Origin: Thermomucor indicae-seudaticae
Lineage: Eukaryota > Mucoromycota > Mucoromycetes > Mucorales > Lichtheimiaceae
Direction: 5' to 3'
NCBI GenBank assembly: GCA_000787465.1
Contig: JSYX01000133.1
Location: 1-63,588, forward strand
DNA length: 63,588 nucleotides
Shown: positions 10,937 to 22,583 of the stretch, in pieces
Numbering within the stretch: the stretch's first letter is position 1
Layout: the number at the start of each line of letters is the position of its first letter
Program-made: the position numbers and the translations under genes
The notes under the pieces: model-generated
What the model was told of the DNA's origin: nothing
The model's database searches: none
The model's input: only the letters and a program-made list of their open reading frames with translations

Positions 10937-11340
10937 TTTACACGCTGCATTCCGTTTTGTTTTCCTGTTGTTGTTCCCTTTCGACCTTTTGTGTATAATA
11001 ATTTAATCAGTCTTTTTCTTACTGTCCAAAGCGTGATGTCGCGTGACGCGAGGGGTGCATTGCATCCACAGCTAAAGGACGGTTATCACAGAAATACAAG
11101 TAACTTCGATGTTTCTCACAGAAGATTTTTTGTAAAAGACTGGAAGGAGGCGCTTCAAGGTTGGGCGCAGTTGTTTTTAAGGGTCATGTGGCCAAAAAGG
11201 CGGTTTCCTTGGCATATCGTTTAAGTCACAGCTGGGGCATGATGCATCGGGCTGCAACAAACACTACGTGGCTTTTCCTTACTTCCTTTTTCATGTAATC
11301 CTATGCATCTTTGTCTTACTTTGTACTGTTTCCTGGTTTG
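10937..11340. other. Intergenic between CDC50-like and ATG22-like genes
   Basis: Pyrimidine-rich runs near the CDC50-like 3' end and no supported coding region. It contains the promoter for the gene at 11341. Confidence 0.45.
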
Positions 11341-13338
11341 ATGGCACGGTGGACTAGCGTATCAAAGAGCAGCCGAGTTCATACACCTGACGAGGAAGAG
11401 GAGATACCGGATTGGGATAAAGTACCCGAAACTACAAAATGGGAACGATGGGCGTATTATCTCTACTAGCAAGTATTACTATCTCGAGTCAACCAGGGAG
11501 GAGATTTCCTAACCTCTTTTACGCAGTAATGGGGTAATGATCATGACTTAGAGCGCCCTGCTTGTTGCCAAATTTTAATCATCTGTGTCGTGTGTGTGCC
11601 ATCCCAGGACAACGGAGTACGATATCTAAAACGGGAATGAAAGAAGGGAAGCACTGACCATCAATGACAAAAAACAGATTAATAATTATAGCTACCTGCC
11701 TACGATGGTCCAGTATCTCGCTTCTAAAAGTGGATGGGATCCTGAGAAGTCACCTATCCCTGGAGCTCCATGTGGAGCAGATAGCAAGTGTGAAACCATG
11801 CTAGGAGGTTCCGTGGTCTCTGTCAACGGTTTGATCCAATTGAATGGTGGATTGAATGCTTTGTTGCAAGCGATCCTCTTGACGACAGTTGGTAAAAGAA
11901 AGAAAAACATATTGGACGTCTCGTCGTGAAACCCAATGTCCTTTGTTATTAGGATCGCTGGCTGATTATGGTAACAACGGTCCACGCATTCTACTGGTTA
12001 TTACGCTTGTTTCCTGTGCTGCGCAAATCTCGTTCCTGGCTTTTGGCGATGACGCGAGTACGCTATATATACATCCATGTTTCATAGACTAGCAAATTTG
12101 ATTTATACATATAAAACCAGGTCGTTACTGGGGCGTTCCGTTGCTTGTCGGTCTCATATTCCAGGTCTCCTACGGTGCATCTCTCGTGTTCCTGTGGGCC
12201 ACCTTTCCACAGCTGGCCGTGAACGACCCCAAAGTACGAGAAGCACGCCGGAACCAAGTGAACGTCGAAGACTATCTCGTGGTCGAATCCATGCAGCGCA
12301 ACCATATCTCGACCCTATCCACGGCATGGTCCAACATTGGCTTCTTTGCCATTTGCCTCGTGGTTGTCGTTGTCGCTGTGATCCTGGCACGATACTACGA
12401 TACAGCGTTTGAAGATATCCCGCCTTACTCAAACTCTGTCTATAGTGCGGTCTGCGGCATCTACTGGCTCGTCTTTGCCATTCCTTGGTTCATTTTGCAT
12501 AAAAAGAGGCCCGGTCCACCTTTGCCGCCCAACACCAACTATTTCACTTATGGCTGGATCAAAGTCGGCCGCGCATTGCGAGAATATAAGAGACTGCCGC
12601 ACACCTTTCTTTACCTGCTTGGTTATTTTTTGCTGTCGGACGCGGTGGCCAGCACGAACCAGGTCACTCAGGTACTCACCAATATTCTGACTAACTATGA
12701 TGGACTCGTTCAAACCTACCTGAACCTCGTCAATTCGGCCTGCTCCATCCTCGGTTGCCTCATCTTTCTGTATTTCCAGAAGCGCTTTTATCTGTCTACC
12801 CGAACCATGCTTCAGATCTCTACTGGTCTTACCCTCGCCATTCCAGTCTGGGGATGCATTGGTCTGCTAAGTCAGACCGTCGGCTTTCGCACACTCACTG
12901 AGCTTTGGATCTATAACGCCTGGTTTGGCCTTTTTACCGCGCCGTTTTACGCTTATTCACAAACCATGATGTAACTTAGTTATCATCTCCTCCTCTTTGT
13001 ACGCGTTTTCGCTCAATCCCCATTTTCATAGGTCCGAGCTCACCCCAACTGGTTCCGAGCACTTGTTCTTTGCCCTCTTTGGTATTGCCTCCAAATTGGC
13101 CCAGTTTGCCGGTCCAGCTGTCACAGGAGGCATCACGGAGGCAACAAAGGACGATCGGTCAGGATTCATTCCTTGTGCCATCTTTCAGTTGCTGCCCATC
13201 ATCATCTTTGCCTATATTGACGTCAGTCGCGCCGAAGTTAGGCTACGCATCTATGAAGAACAGGAACGTCGGAACTCCGAACAATCACCCTATTCTGTGT
13301 CCTCGATTTCTTTACCCAAACAATCAACAAGTTATTAA
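11341..13338 (+). CDS. ATG22: ATG22-like vacuolar amino-acid transporter (MFS)
   Basis: Atg22 is a vacuolar membrane carrier that helps release amino acids after autophagic breakdown. Well-supported exons: 11678-11891, 11953-12057, 12121-12970, 13032-13338. They encode YSYLPTMVQYLA, a cysteine-bearing loop, SLADYGNNGPRILLV (the conserved loop of the family), about ten to twelve membrane spans, and SELTPTGSEHLFFALFGIASK near the end. The 5' part is an acidic cytosolic start at 11341 (PDEEEEIPDWDKV) up to 11468. It is followed by a GCAAGT donor, an uncommon GC donor. A seven-base exon at 11527-11533 would link it in phase to 11678, giving about 536 residues. Splicing straight to an acceptor at about 11690 also keeps frame. 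The 5' joins are therefore uncertain, the rest is solid. Distant ATG22-like paralogues exist, so vacuolar function is inferred. Confidence 0.85.
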
Positions 13339-13459
13339 ACACTATCTTCTTTTTCTTCCAAAATATATCGATTTTACTAACTTACTGCATGCTATATACA
13401 AAATAAAATAAAAAGCAAAACAAACGGGAAGAAAGGAAACAAAAAGAAGGAAGTACGTC

Positions 13460-15255
13460 TTAGGATGAGGATACCATCAATGACCGTCGATACTTATCAC
13501 AGATAGGAAGAAACATTTGACATTGGGGTTCCAGATGGGGATAGCGAGCAATCACATATTCATAGACAAAGCGGCAGAATTGTCGTTGAATCCATAATAA
13601 CGGACAGTTTTCCGGCAGTCTCCGATCAAATGTCACGATTTGCTGATCTCCATCAGCTTTCCATTCTTCAAGGCTGTCAAAGCCATCATCGTCTTCTTCT
13701 TGTTGCTCGGTATCAAGCCGCTTCTGGTGCGCTTCCCACATGGACTGAATTTCTTTACCCGTCACGCCATTGGATGGTCGTCGAGTAAGCTTTGGACCAA
13801 TGAGCAAGTCATTGATGGAAAATCGATCGGTAATATTATTAGACGGCGGGGGCGGTACTAGCAGTTTGGCGCTGGCAACAAGGTCTTGAGCAGTCATTGT
13901 CATTGTGTGACCAAGAACGATCGACATGAGCGCAGGTGCCAACAACGGATATTTATAGAACAGCTCGTTGGCTGACGTTCCGATCTCTCGTTCCTTCTTC
14001 AGAATACGGTTCAAGTCCCAGTCAGGCATAACGGCATGAGAGAGATAAGTTTGTTGTTGATGTTGGCTCTCTGATGATGGAAAGACGAGCTCCCATGAAT
14101 CAGAGAACTCAGGCGGTGACGGATTGCTGTTGGATGAGATCGTGGAACTGTCTGATGTTGGTAAATAAGAGTCAAAGGAAGAATTTCCATATGAAGGAGG
14201 CGATAACGAGGCAGGCCTGGCCATGCCTTGTGTAATAGCATAACCTGGCATTGTTGAAGGAACCACTGGCGCCACTGGAATATAGGACTGACAGCCATAT
14301 GGCATTGCATGTTGAATATAACGTTGCTGCTGCTGTTGCTGTTGCTCTTGTGATGGTGCTGTGGACGGCGGTTGCTGACAAGACTGAGACGATTGTTGTT
14401 CCTGTGATGATGATTGAGACGGCTTCGGTTCAGACTGGTTTTGCTGCTGTTGTTCGTTATTCTGGCTTGGACGTCTCGGCCGGATACCTTCTCGACATAA
14501 TACAAGTTCCAAACGAAGCCGGTCATTCTCTTTTTGCAATCTGTCTGCTGTCGTTCGTATCCAGATCACTTCAAGTCGTAACTGGCTATTCTCTGCCTTT
14601 TGCTTCTGAACTTCGGCTTCCAGCATCGAAATATATTCTAAAGATACACGCTTAGTTAGACATGAACATGGTGACGGTAAGTACAAAATAAGAAACCTTT
14701 TCTTCGATTGCGAAATTTTCTTGCTGAAATCTTGTTACGAAGCTGTCGACGTTCCTTAGAAGTCATCATCTTCAATTGGGATTCTGAGAGATATTCATCG
14801 TCGTCTTCCGAGCGGCGACCGGTGCCAAAAGTAATCGATGGTCTCTCGGTTGTGGCGTCCTTGTTTTTTGTAGTTGATGCCTGCTGTTGTCGTTGTTGCT
14901 GCTGCTGCTGCTGCTGCTCATCCCCTGAAGACCGACTGCACGAAGCGTTTGACAGGGATGCCGACTCCGAAGACTTGGAAACCGCTGCTTGCGCACTGGC
15001 CTGCTGGTCGTCTCCACAAGGCCCGCCTTGAGTCAATGTCTCCAAAGCAGGCATCGAGACCGGTGCAGGAGGAGGCGGGTACGTGGATGGCAGGGTATTG
15101 TTCTCAAGTAAATAAAAGAGGTTGGGATCAGGCACTGCAGCATTTTGTACTGGAATGGCTGGCATTGTTCCCTGAAGGTTATATCCATCTGCAGGTGCAT
15201 CGCCAAAGTCGGACATCAGCAGCCAGTTTATCAATGGATCGCTATTATTGTTCAT
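13460..15255 (-). CDS. bZIP transcription factor with glutamine-rich regions
   Basis: Two exons: 14697-15255 and 13460-14637, joined by a 59-bp intron that falls exactly between basic region and zipper. The product is about 578 residues. The basic region (about 167-186, with NKISARKFRNRRK) gives the bZIP DNA-contact pattern, and the following EYISMLEAEVQKQ starts a leucine zipper of several heptads. Flanking regions are low complexity: Pro-rich near the N-terminus, a poly-Gln tract from CAG repeats at about 14898-14921, Gln/Ser-rich after the zipper. A conserved-looking C-terminal block (about 460-578) is acidic, then aromatic. The basic-region type resembles stress or nutrient bZIP factors of fungi. 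The exact orthologue is not identifiable. It faces the ATG22-like gene tail to tail with about 120 bp between. Confidence 0.9.
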
Positions 15256-15591
15256 TCTCGCAAGTCGTAGTGAAGCGAAAGGGGCAAAGGCAAATTGGGG
15301 CGGTCAAGGGCTTCCGATATTCTGAGTCCGAATTTGCTCATTTGGCCTCGCGCGAATCTTTTGCCGACTTCTTAGCATAGGACTATGTCGAAGTTAATAT
15401 CCTCTTGCAAACTAACATCATCCTTTATCAGGTTAAACGTATTGATCTATTAGAAAATAACTGTACAAGACACACAATATTTATTAACCATGATATACTT
15501 TACAACAAGCGGAAGCAAAGATGTAAGAAAGACGTAAGAGCGGAATGTAAATGCACAAACATGGCGGACAGATATGATGGTGGAAGGGCGT
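15256..15591. other. Intergenic, bZIP promoter and 3' end of the permease
   Basis: Both neighbours are on the minus strand. The bZIP promoter lies at the left of this stretch and the sulfate permease terminator region at the right. No coding signal. Confidence 0.45.
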
Positions 15592-18166
15592 CTATTCTTC
15601 GTTGACAGTTGGAGGCCGATTGGCGAGAGTCTGAAGGGCTGCTTGAACGGCTTCATCCGCGCTCCAATGGAAGAAAGGGTAACGATCTTTGGGAATAGGA
15701 ATGGACCGTGTGATGCTCTCCTTTTCAGAGTCTCGATCCTTGGATTCAACGTCGGGGACATGGCTTTGCTGTCTTCGGATCGATTCCAGCCGTTGTGGGC
15801 CATCTTTTGAGGCCGGGACAATGGGGAAGATTTCAGTGGCAGGTTCTTTGGTGGAATCGTCATCACTTGCGGTTGCGCGAGGTTGAGTACCGAATCCAGC
15901 GGCAAGCAGAGCGCGTCGGATGGTTGGGTTTGTCAGATTGACAAAGTGGAATTCGACGTGATGATCAGCGTATCGGTTCAGTGTGCTTTGAATGTCCACC
16001 AGAGCTTGAAGGCCGCTGGAGTCTAACCGATTCACAGCCGCGAAATCGAGAATGAGTGCGTGGAGTCGAGGCAACTGGGCGCGTTCTGCATCTTTCTTAG
16101 GATCGCCGTCGTCGTTCCATGCACGTTCGCCCTTCGAAAGAACTTTGCCGGCGCGTCGGGTACGGCTCTTGCAGTACTGGATAATCACATCCGCAATGTA
16201 ACCAGAGTTCGGGTACGTGAACGATTCGTCGACGCGGCACATCAAGATGCCAGGAGGAAGGGTTTCGACCAACTTGCCTAGCGACGGATGGGTGAAAGGA
16301 ACGTACAGGTAGCGTGGCTCACCGTCCTCCGTTCGGCTATCCAAAAGTGGAATGCGTCCCAGACCGCTGAATCGTGGTCGAGCAATACGGAACAGAAGAA
16401 TGAGGGCTGACAGAGCGACAGACACGTAGATGCCGTACTCCACCGTTGTAAAGAAAGTGATAATGACAGCGGCGACAAAGACAAAAAGTTCCAACAGGCT
16501 AACTGATGCCAACCGTTTTACGTAGTTCGGACCCGAAACCAGATCGGCGACCGCATGAATGACAACAGCTGAGAGTGTGGCGTTGGGAATGTAGTAAAAG
16601 GCTGGCGTCAATGCATACAGAGCCAAGACCACAACGGCAGCGGAGAAGATACCAGCAATCGGCGTCTTGACACCAGAACGGGCCTTGATGGCAGTCCGTG
16701 AAAAGGATCCAGTCGATGGATAAGCACTGATAGCTGGGATTAGCGTATTATATTCAAGGAGCTTTTTTCGTCGACTCACCCAAAGAAGGATGCCCAAATA
16801 TTTGTAAAGCCAATAGCAATAATTTCTTGGTCAGGATTGATACTGTAGTCGTTGATTCTGCCAAATGTCTTTGCAATCGCAACGTGTTCCAGGATAAGGA
16901 TAATAACACCGGACGGAAGAGAACTGCTGATGGCGCCAATCAGTGTAGTGTCGACTTTCGGAACTGCCATGGCCTGAAAACCAGCTGGAACGCTTTTGAC
17001 GATATTGATAGGACTTGTGGTCTTGCCAATGTTGATCAAGAAAGAAATCAAGGTGCTGAAAATCACGAGCACGCCGTTCCGCATGATACTGATGAAGAAA
17101 AAGGCAAGCTGGTACTTTGGATACCGCTTCGAAAGCCAGTTGCAGCCGTAACGTACGCCGTAAAGCCATACTAAACCGACCAGTCCAAAAGCAACGTCTA
17201 CTTTGGTATGCGGTAGTCTCTTGAAGAAGTTGCCGAAAATTAAATAAGCCGCATCTTGCGTGTTGATTCCGCTAATGCCTTTTTTGTTTGCAGAGTTCGA
17301 TGAGTTCACCAGATTTCTCGAACGTTGCAGAGACAAACCGTACCAAAAAGGTTGGGCCACTGACCGATCGTGATGGTAATAGCTGAACCAGTCATAAAGC
17401 CAGCGATGGCAGGACCTTTTTTGGAAGACTTTAGCTTACCTAGTAAAACTTGAACACATAAATGACTTACCAGGAATAAAATCAACCAAGATACCCAAGC
17501 GTACTAGACCGATAAACATGGCAATAGCGCCAGTCATGAGTGAAAAGACAACTGCAATTTGTTCAGCAGTGACATCAGGGTATTGGGTCGTAACCTTGGT
17601 CACGGTTTGACCGACTAAAAGGGACATGACAGCTACATAGAATCAAAGTTAGAAATTAGAAACCATGACAGTTAATGCGCTTTACATTGCCTCACGTACC
17701 AGTTGGACCGATCGAGATGTCTTTGGACGTAGCAAACAGGCAGTAAACGCAGAGACCAACGAATGCAGTACTTTTATGCAGAGGTACGCGCAAGCAAGTT
17801 AATGTCTGGCATGTTTTCCCGTATGCTAGAAAAAAAGAAACATACTATAGACCATATTGCGGAGGAAGTTCTGCAATCTTGGCATAACCCATACTTTGAG
17901 GGACGACAACGATACCAACAGTGATACCAGCGATAAGATCACGGAGTAGCCACTATTATGCAACCAAAGACGTTATATTTTCTTTTATTATGGAAGGCTA
18001 GTACGAGAAATTTTACCAGCAAATTGTAGCGATGAATCCATCGTGCTATGGGGAAAAGGTTGACGAGGTATTCTTGGGTGTAGCGAGGTAAATTTCGAAG
18101 AAACCGTTGTGTTTCTCGCCGATAACTGAAAGTCTCGTAATCGACGATAAATTCCTCTGAAGCCAT
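15592..18166 (-). CDS. SLC26/SulP sulfate permease with C-terminal STAS domain
   Basis: SulP carriers import sulfate (or related anions) across the plasma membrane. Seven exons fit in phase: 18017-18166, 17846-17952, 17700-17770, 17471-17632, 17344-17415, 16780-17278, 15592-16726, giving 731 residues. Signatures are WLLRDLIAGITVGIVVVPQ with SMGYAKIAELPPQYGLY (the SulP consensus of the first spans), SKDISIGPTAVMSLLVGQ, GPAIAGFMTGSAITI, then about six more spans and AYPSTGSFSRTAI. The STAS domain (about 500-650) holds LHALILDFAAVNRLDSSG, close to the nucleotide-binding/phosphorylation loop of anti-sigma antagonists, with the key Ser in LDSSG. The tail is charged. This resembles fungal Sul1/Sul2-type permeases. 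All introns are 50-80 bp. Confidence 0.94.
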
Positions 18167-19220
18167 CGAGGAAAGAAAGGTAGGAAAAGATGGTAGAAAT
18201 AAACAAGCTTGTCCATGTACCAACGTCCCTTTTATATGACCAAAGAGAGAGACTTTTACGTGAAACAAGGTAGAGCCAAAAACGGAAATAGGCTGCCCAT
18301 TTTGCTAGAGAATTGCGCAATCGCGTAGCGTGATTACACCTTCCAACAGATTGCTGATCATAAATAAAAATCGAAACAGCTAGAACCTTAATTATGTGCA
18401 AATATGGTGATCGGCCACACTATGCATTAGTAGAGGGAGATGCAATCAATGAGATATCACGCCCTTCTTCCGCGATCTTTTTCTTTTTTTCGCATTACAT
18501 GACATGTTTGACCCCATACTGAATACGAATGGCGACATCTTTCCTGTCTTTCCAAGGGATATTTACGCAGACCAGGTTTCCTCACTTTCTTTTTCGTGCC
18601 AAGACGCGATGTGACGCAACTTTAGGTTGCTTCCCCGGCACCAATATGGTTGATCTATGCCCGTTAAATTGTCATTGCCTTTAACGAGAATATCTTTCAA
18701 GCCACCAAGGAGGCAAAAACTTTTCATATGCGTCATTGACGAGTCTCCGTTGGAAGGCGGCATGATCCCATATGAGAGTCGATCACGTTTGAGACAACAA
18801 GGGACAGGTGACCCCAGTCTTATGCGTAGAGTGCCCAATGCGAGTGTAGCCGGATATCGCGACCTTTGTATTCAAGCACGGAAAATAAGGTTCTGCTGTC
18901 AAGGAACCAAGTCAGTGATACACAAATTCTAAAGTGGGTGTACTGTCGCAAGGAGCTAATTGATCCAATAACCGCATACAATGCCAAGTCGTCATTGACA
19001 CTCATGGAGGCCACGCTTGGATAGGTCATACCAAAATGAATAAAGTAAACGAGCATATACATGTAGCCTCGAGCACAGCTTCGTCAACAGTAAGAATATT
19101 GAGCTTCCAAATGCCAGCTCAGAGCGGTTTATTTCGCTGTGCCATTAAGATAATTTTTGAAGAACACGACTGTGGTAGGATTAATTCAATATTGCCAAAC
19201 TTTACAGTTTACTGTAAAGG
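18167..19220. other. Non-coding stretch of about 1 kb
   Basis: The left part is the promoter of the sulfate permease. Open frames of 80-137 codons occur on both strands but lack conserved motifs and overlap each other, so I regard them as chance. Confidence 0.45.
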
Positions 19221-20096
19221 CTAAGGCACCAACGACGACATATCCATATCAGCGGCGGCAGCAGCTATCGCTGCGGCGGCAGCAGCTTCCTGCTGTTTCT
19301 TGCCAGATCCAACTGGACGACCGCGTTTTTTTCGTTCTGCGTCTCTGCATTCATCAGCCTTGTTTAGCCGAACGCATCGATGACATGGACGATGGACGTC
19401 GCACGCAACATGAGATGCCTTGCAGCAAACGCAAGCTTTCCTGACGTAAATGCTTGTACGCGAGTCGCCGGCAGGTTGAGGATCAGGAGGAGCATGGACA
19501 GGCGGAGGATGATAAAGAGATTGCAAAGCGTTAGGGTGGAATTGAGGCACTATAGCGGGCTGTGGTACAAATTGTGGCTGATAAGTTGATTGAGACAAGA
19601 AGGCTTGCATTTGCTGATCCATTATTGGCGGTGTATTGTACAAATGTTGTTGCTCCATTGGCGGTTTATTGTACAGGTGCTGCTGCGCCATCGGCGGCGT
19701 ATTGTACAGATGCTGCTGGTCTACTGGCGGTGGGGGCGTCTGTTGATATATTGGTGGCGGCGCGTGTTGCAGTTGCTGCTCCATCGGTGGATTATCCACT
19801 TGTGGTGGTGTATTATTGTACAAAGCAATCGACTCTTGCTGATGGTCTTGTCCAGGCGCCATCAGAAAACCTCCGCAAGCTTGCGACAAAGCGACTGCTT
19901 CGACATGCTGAAAAAGAGCTTGATACGTATGTTGTTCTTCGATGGCTGCTGGATCATTCAAGTAATCGGAGTAATTTAACAGTAATAGATCCTCTTGTTG
20001 TGGCTGCTGAAATTGGATACCCAATGGAAGAGGAGGAGTAAATTGTGAGCCAAAGTATTGGCCTTGATCGTTTTGCTTTTCTTGTTGATATTGCAT
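19221..20096 (-). CDS. Small Zn2Cys6 DNA-binding protein with C-terminal zinc cluster
   Basis: A single exon of 291 residues. Residues 222-250 form a fungal Zn2Cys6 cluster with spacing C-x2-C-x6-C-x5-C-x2-C-x8-C (C222, C225, C232, C238, C241, C250). It is followed by the basic AT-hook-like KKRGRPVGSGKK and an alanine-rich tail. The cluster sequence, with RKACVCCKASHVACD and RPCHRC, resembles the Ert1/AcuK class of carbon-source regulators, but the PAS-like region of that class is missing. The first 215 residues are Gln/Pro-rich with a short tandem repeat. A Zn2Cys6 cluster at the C-terminus without a fungal_trans domain is unusual in Dikarya. Start chosen at the first ATG. It is divergent from ATG15. 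Confidence 0.85.
   Translation of the reverse strand: MQYQQEKQNDQGQYFGSQFTPPLPLGIQFQQPQQEDLLLLNYSDYLNDPAAIEEQHTYQALFQHVEAVALSQACGGFLMAPGQDHQQESIALYNNTPPQVDNPPMEQQLQHAPPPIYQQTPPPPVDQQHLYNTPPMAQQHLYNKPPMEQQHLYNTPPIMDQQMQAFLSQSTYQPQFVPQPAIVPQFHPNALQSLYHPPPVHAPPDPQPAGDSRTSIYVRKACVCCKASHVACDVHRPCHRCVRLNKADECRDAERKKRGRPVGSGKKQQEAAAAAAIAAAAADMDMSSLVP
19617..19718 (-). repeat. 33-bp coding minisatellite in the Zn2Cys6 gene
   Basis: Three adjacent copies of an 11-residue unit (QQHLYN[TK]PPM[AE], the third with one extra residue) cover residues about 127-160. Degenerate half-units lie on the N-terminal side. Confidence 0.8.
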
Positions 20097-20777
20097 GTAG
20101 AAAAGTAAAGTAAAGAAAAAGAACCATATCTCGTCGCTTTCGTTTATATACTGCTATTTTACCCCAGTCGATCGATTTCAAATCAGTACGAAACTATGTT
20201 TGTTTCTATCCTGTAACTGCATTGATTTGGAACAGCTCGCGACATCAAATGGCGTCGTCAGATATCGGTTCGGAAAAAATATTACAAATCATTGCCTCAT
20301 TGTACCTTGGCGGCATGATGCGTCCCCAAGATGCCATGGTTTCATTATCTCCCTTGTTTGTGGATCCCCTCATCTTTGTTAAGCAACAAATAAGATTTTT
20401 GGAATCCGGAAGGTGCACCCGTATTGATCGCTCGAGCGAGCATGCATCGTGTGTAGCACAAGTAGGTTGGTGCATCGAGCTTGACATTCCTGTTGAAACA
20501 TCCGAGGGAAACGATCCGGCACCACATGAATACAATCACCTTTTATCGGATGTCGTCAACTATAACACTACCAGGATTATTATTTCAGCCGAAATCCTGA
20601 TTGTAAAAGACGTGTTGTATTCATAGAAGACAAAGGAAGTTCTACAATGTTGCAGTGTGGTATCCTGACAGTCGGAGCTGCAAGCGGTAACCTTAAAGTG
20701 AGCCTGGAAACTGCGGGTTGCTATAAAGCTGTGCGCCTGGGCACTCTGGGCTGAAGAATGACGAAGCGCAATTAACC
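20097..20777. other. Divergent promoter region between the Zn2Cys6 gene and ATG15
   Basis: Both flanking genes read outward. A plus-strand frame from an ATG at 20249 to 20626 (125 codons) has no recognised domain and lies wholly in this promoter region. I cannot support it as a gene. Confidence 0.4.
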
Positions 20778-22455
20778 ATGAAACAACTCCTCCATAGACT
20801 GCTCACTTGTATAATAGCCCTGACGTCCATATTATGGACCGTTGTTGGGATGCATCTCCGTCCTGGGCTACAAAATCAGGCGGTGCTGGAAAGGCCGTCT
20901 TCATTCCTCGACGAACAATCTCTACGATTAAAAGCCATTTACCACCATGCACCTGCACCGGGTTATCTTCGACGTCGAGAAGTATCGTCTTCAGAAATAT
21001 TATCTGAAGACCTAGACGGAAGCCTTCTCTCTGTCAAGCCAATGATTAGCAGCATTTACAGACCTCGGAATAGCGAACAACTGCGGGCGTTAAAGGAAAC
21101 TGGCCGACGTATGCGCTGGACGACTATCCTGTCGAATGGTCCTGCTGAGATGGAATCGGTCTATGGACTTGTGCCAGATGTCAAAGATCGGCCGACGGTA
21201 CTTGCGTTGGCTATCATGACCAACAACGCCTACACTTCTATTGACGAACGCGAAAGTGAAGATTGGTATGACCTGGGCCCACCATGGACTGTGGTAGGAT
21301 CAGTGAAAAGGAAAAACACATCTTGTGGCTATAAGATCTCATTGGGATAAACGGACAAGAACTCGTCCTTTGGATGGGACTCGGACGGGATACGGGGCCA
21401 TGTGTTTGCAAACGCAGATGATTCGCTCATAGTGATCAGCATTAAAGGCACGAGCGCAGGGCTCTTTAGCGGCGGTCCAACAGGCGAAAAGGATAAACGA
21501 AATGTATGAGCTTTCAGGCGATATTATTTACGTCGCAAGCGTATGATTAACACGCGTTTTAAAGGACAATCTGCTCTTTTCTTGCTGCTGTGCTCGCGTT
21601 AGTCGCGTCTGGCGGACGGTCTGCGATTGCTTTACGGGAACTGACTACCAGTGCGAAGCCTCGTGTCTCGAAAAGAATCTCTTGGATTCAGATCTATATT
21701 ACGACCATGCAATGGTATGAAATTACAACAAGAATCAAACAGAGACATGAAACTCATTTCCGTCATGTAATCAAAGGAAATCTACAAGGATGTGAGTGAT
21801 AGATACCCGGATGCGACGGTATGGTTGACGGGTCACTCTCTTGGCGGAGCCCTGGCCAGCTTGGTTGGACAGACATTCGGAGTGCCTACCGTAACTTTTG
21901 AGATCCCTGGTGACCGGTTGGCATCTTCCCGACTTCATTTACCGCATCCGCCCGGGGCAGCACACATGCCGATATGGCACTTTGGGCACACCGGTGATCC
22001 CATCTTTGTTGGTGTCTGCACGGTTTGTATCAAGATAATGCACAAAGAGGAAAATGATCATTGACTACTGGGATATCAGGGCCCTTTGAGCAGTTGTTGG
22101 TATGGCGGCTTTGCTATGGAGACGCGTTGTCATACAAGCAAGGTGACGTATTTCTGCGCACAAGATTTGTATCGCACGGGCTGACAGTGACAAAAAGGTG
22201 TGCGTATGGGACACCGTGAATGAGCACGGTTGGCGAGTGGATATCCGGTCTCATCGAGTACAAGATGTCATTGAGTATATTTTGAAACAACCCGAAACAT
22301 TTCCATTACCAGAATGTGTTCCTGAAGCAGCCGATTGCGACGACTGCGGTTTGTGGCAGTTCATTGATCGGCGGGATAGCTTGCCTACAGTCAATACGTT
22401 GCACACAGAGAACAAGCTACATAACACAGACAAACAATGCGTCAATTCTTATTGA
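20778..22455 (+). CDS. ATG15: Autophagy-related vacuolar lipase ATG15
   Basis: Atg15 is a phospholipase that reaches the vacuole through the multivesicular-body pathway and lyses autophagic bodies. Six exons join in phase: 20778-21293, 21360-21503, 21565-21714, 21777-22022, 22080-22142, 22198-22455, giving 458 residues. An N-terminal hydrophobic anchor (about 5-25) is followed by a lumenal domain. Family marks are [35 protein letters not shown], the lipase elbow TGHSLGG with nucleophile Ser291, [23 protein letters not shown] with the likely catalytic Asp, [15 protein letters not shown] and [11 protein letters not shown] with the likely catalytic His. All intron ends are GT-AG and 54-66 bp. 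The start is the ATG that places the anchor at the N-terminus. Confidence 0.95.
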
Positions 22456-22583
22456 CCGAAGTTTTTTTTTCTTTTCTTCATTCAGGTCAAATAAAAACTG
22501 ACCAGTTCAGGTCACGGACCGAATTCTGCTTGCCCCTTTTTCCCTTGCTCCCTTTTTGTTCTGCTCTCTATACTCTATTCTAA

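Noticed and set aside
14898..14921. CAG repeat in the bZIP gene as a separate notable repeat
   Set aside because: Short glutamine tracts like this are common in fungal regulators and also occur here at 35029-35045 and 40350-40378.
20249..20626. 125-codon frame in the Zn2Cys6/ATG15 intergenic region
   Set aside because: No domain, and it occupies the only space available for two promoters.
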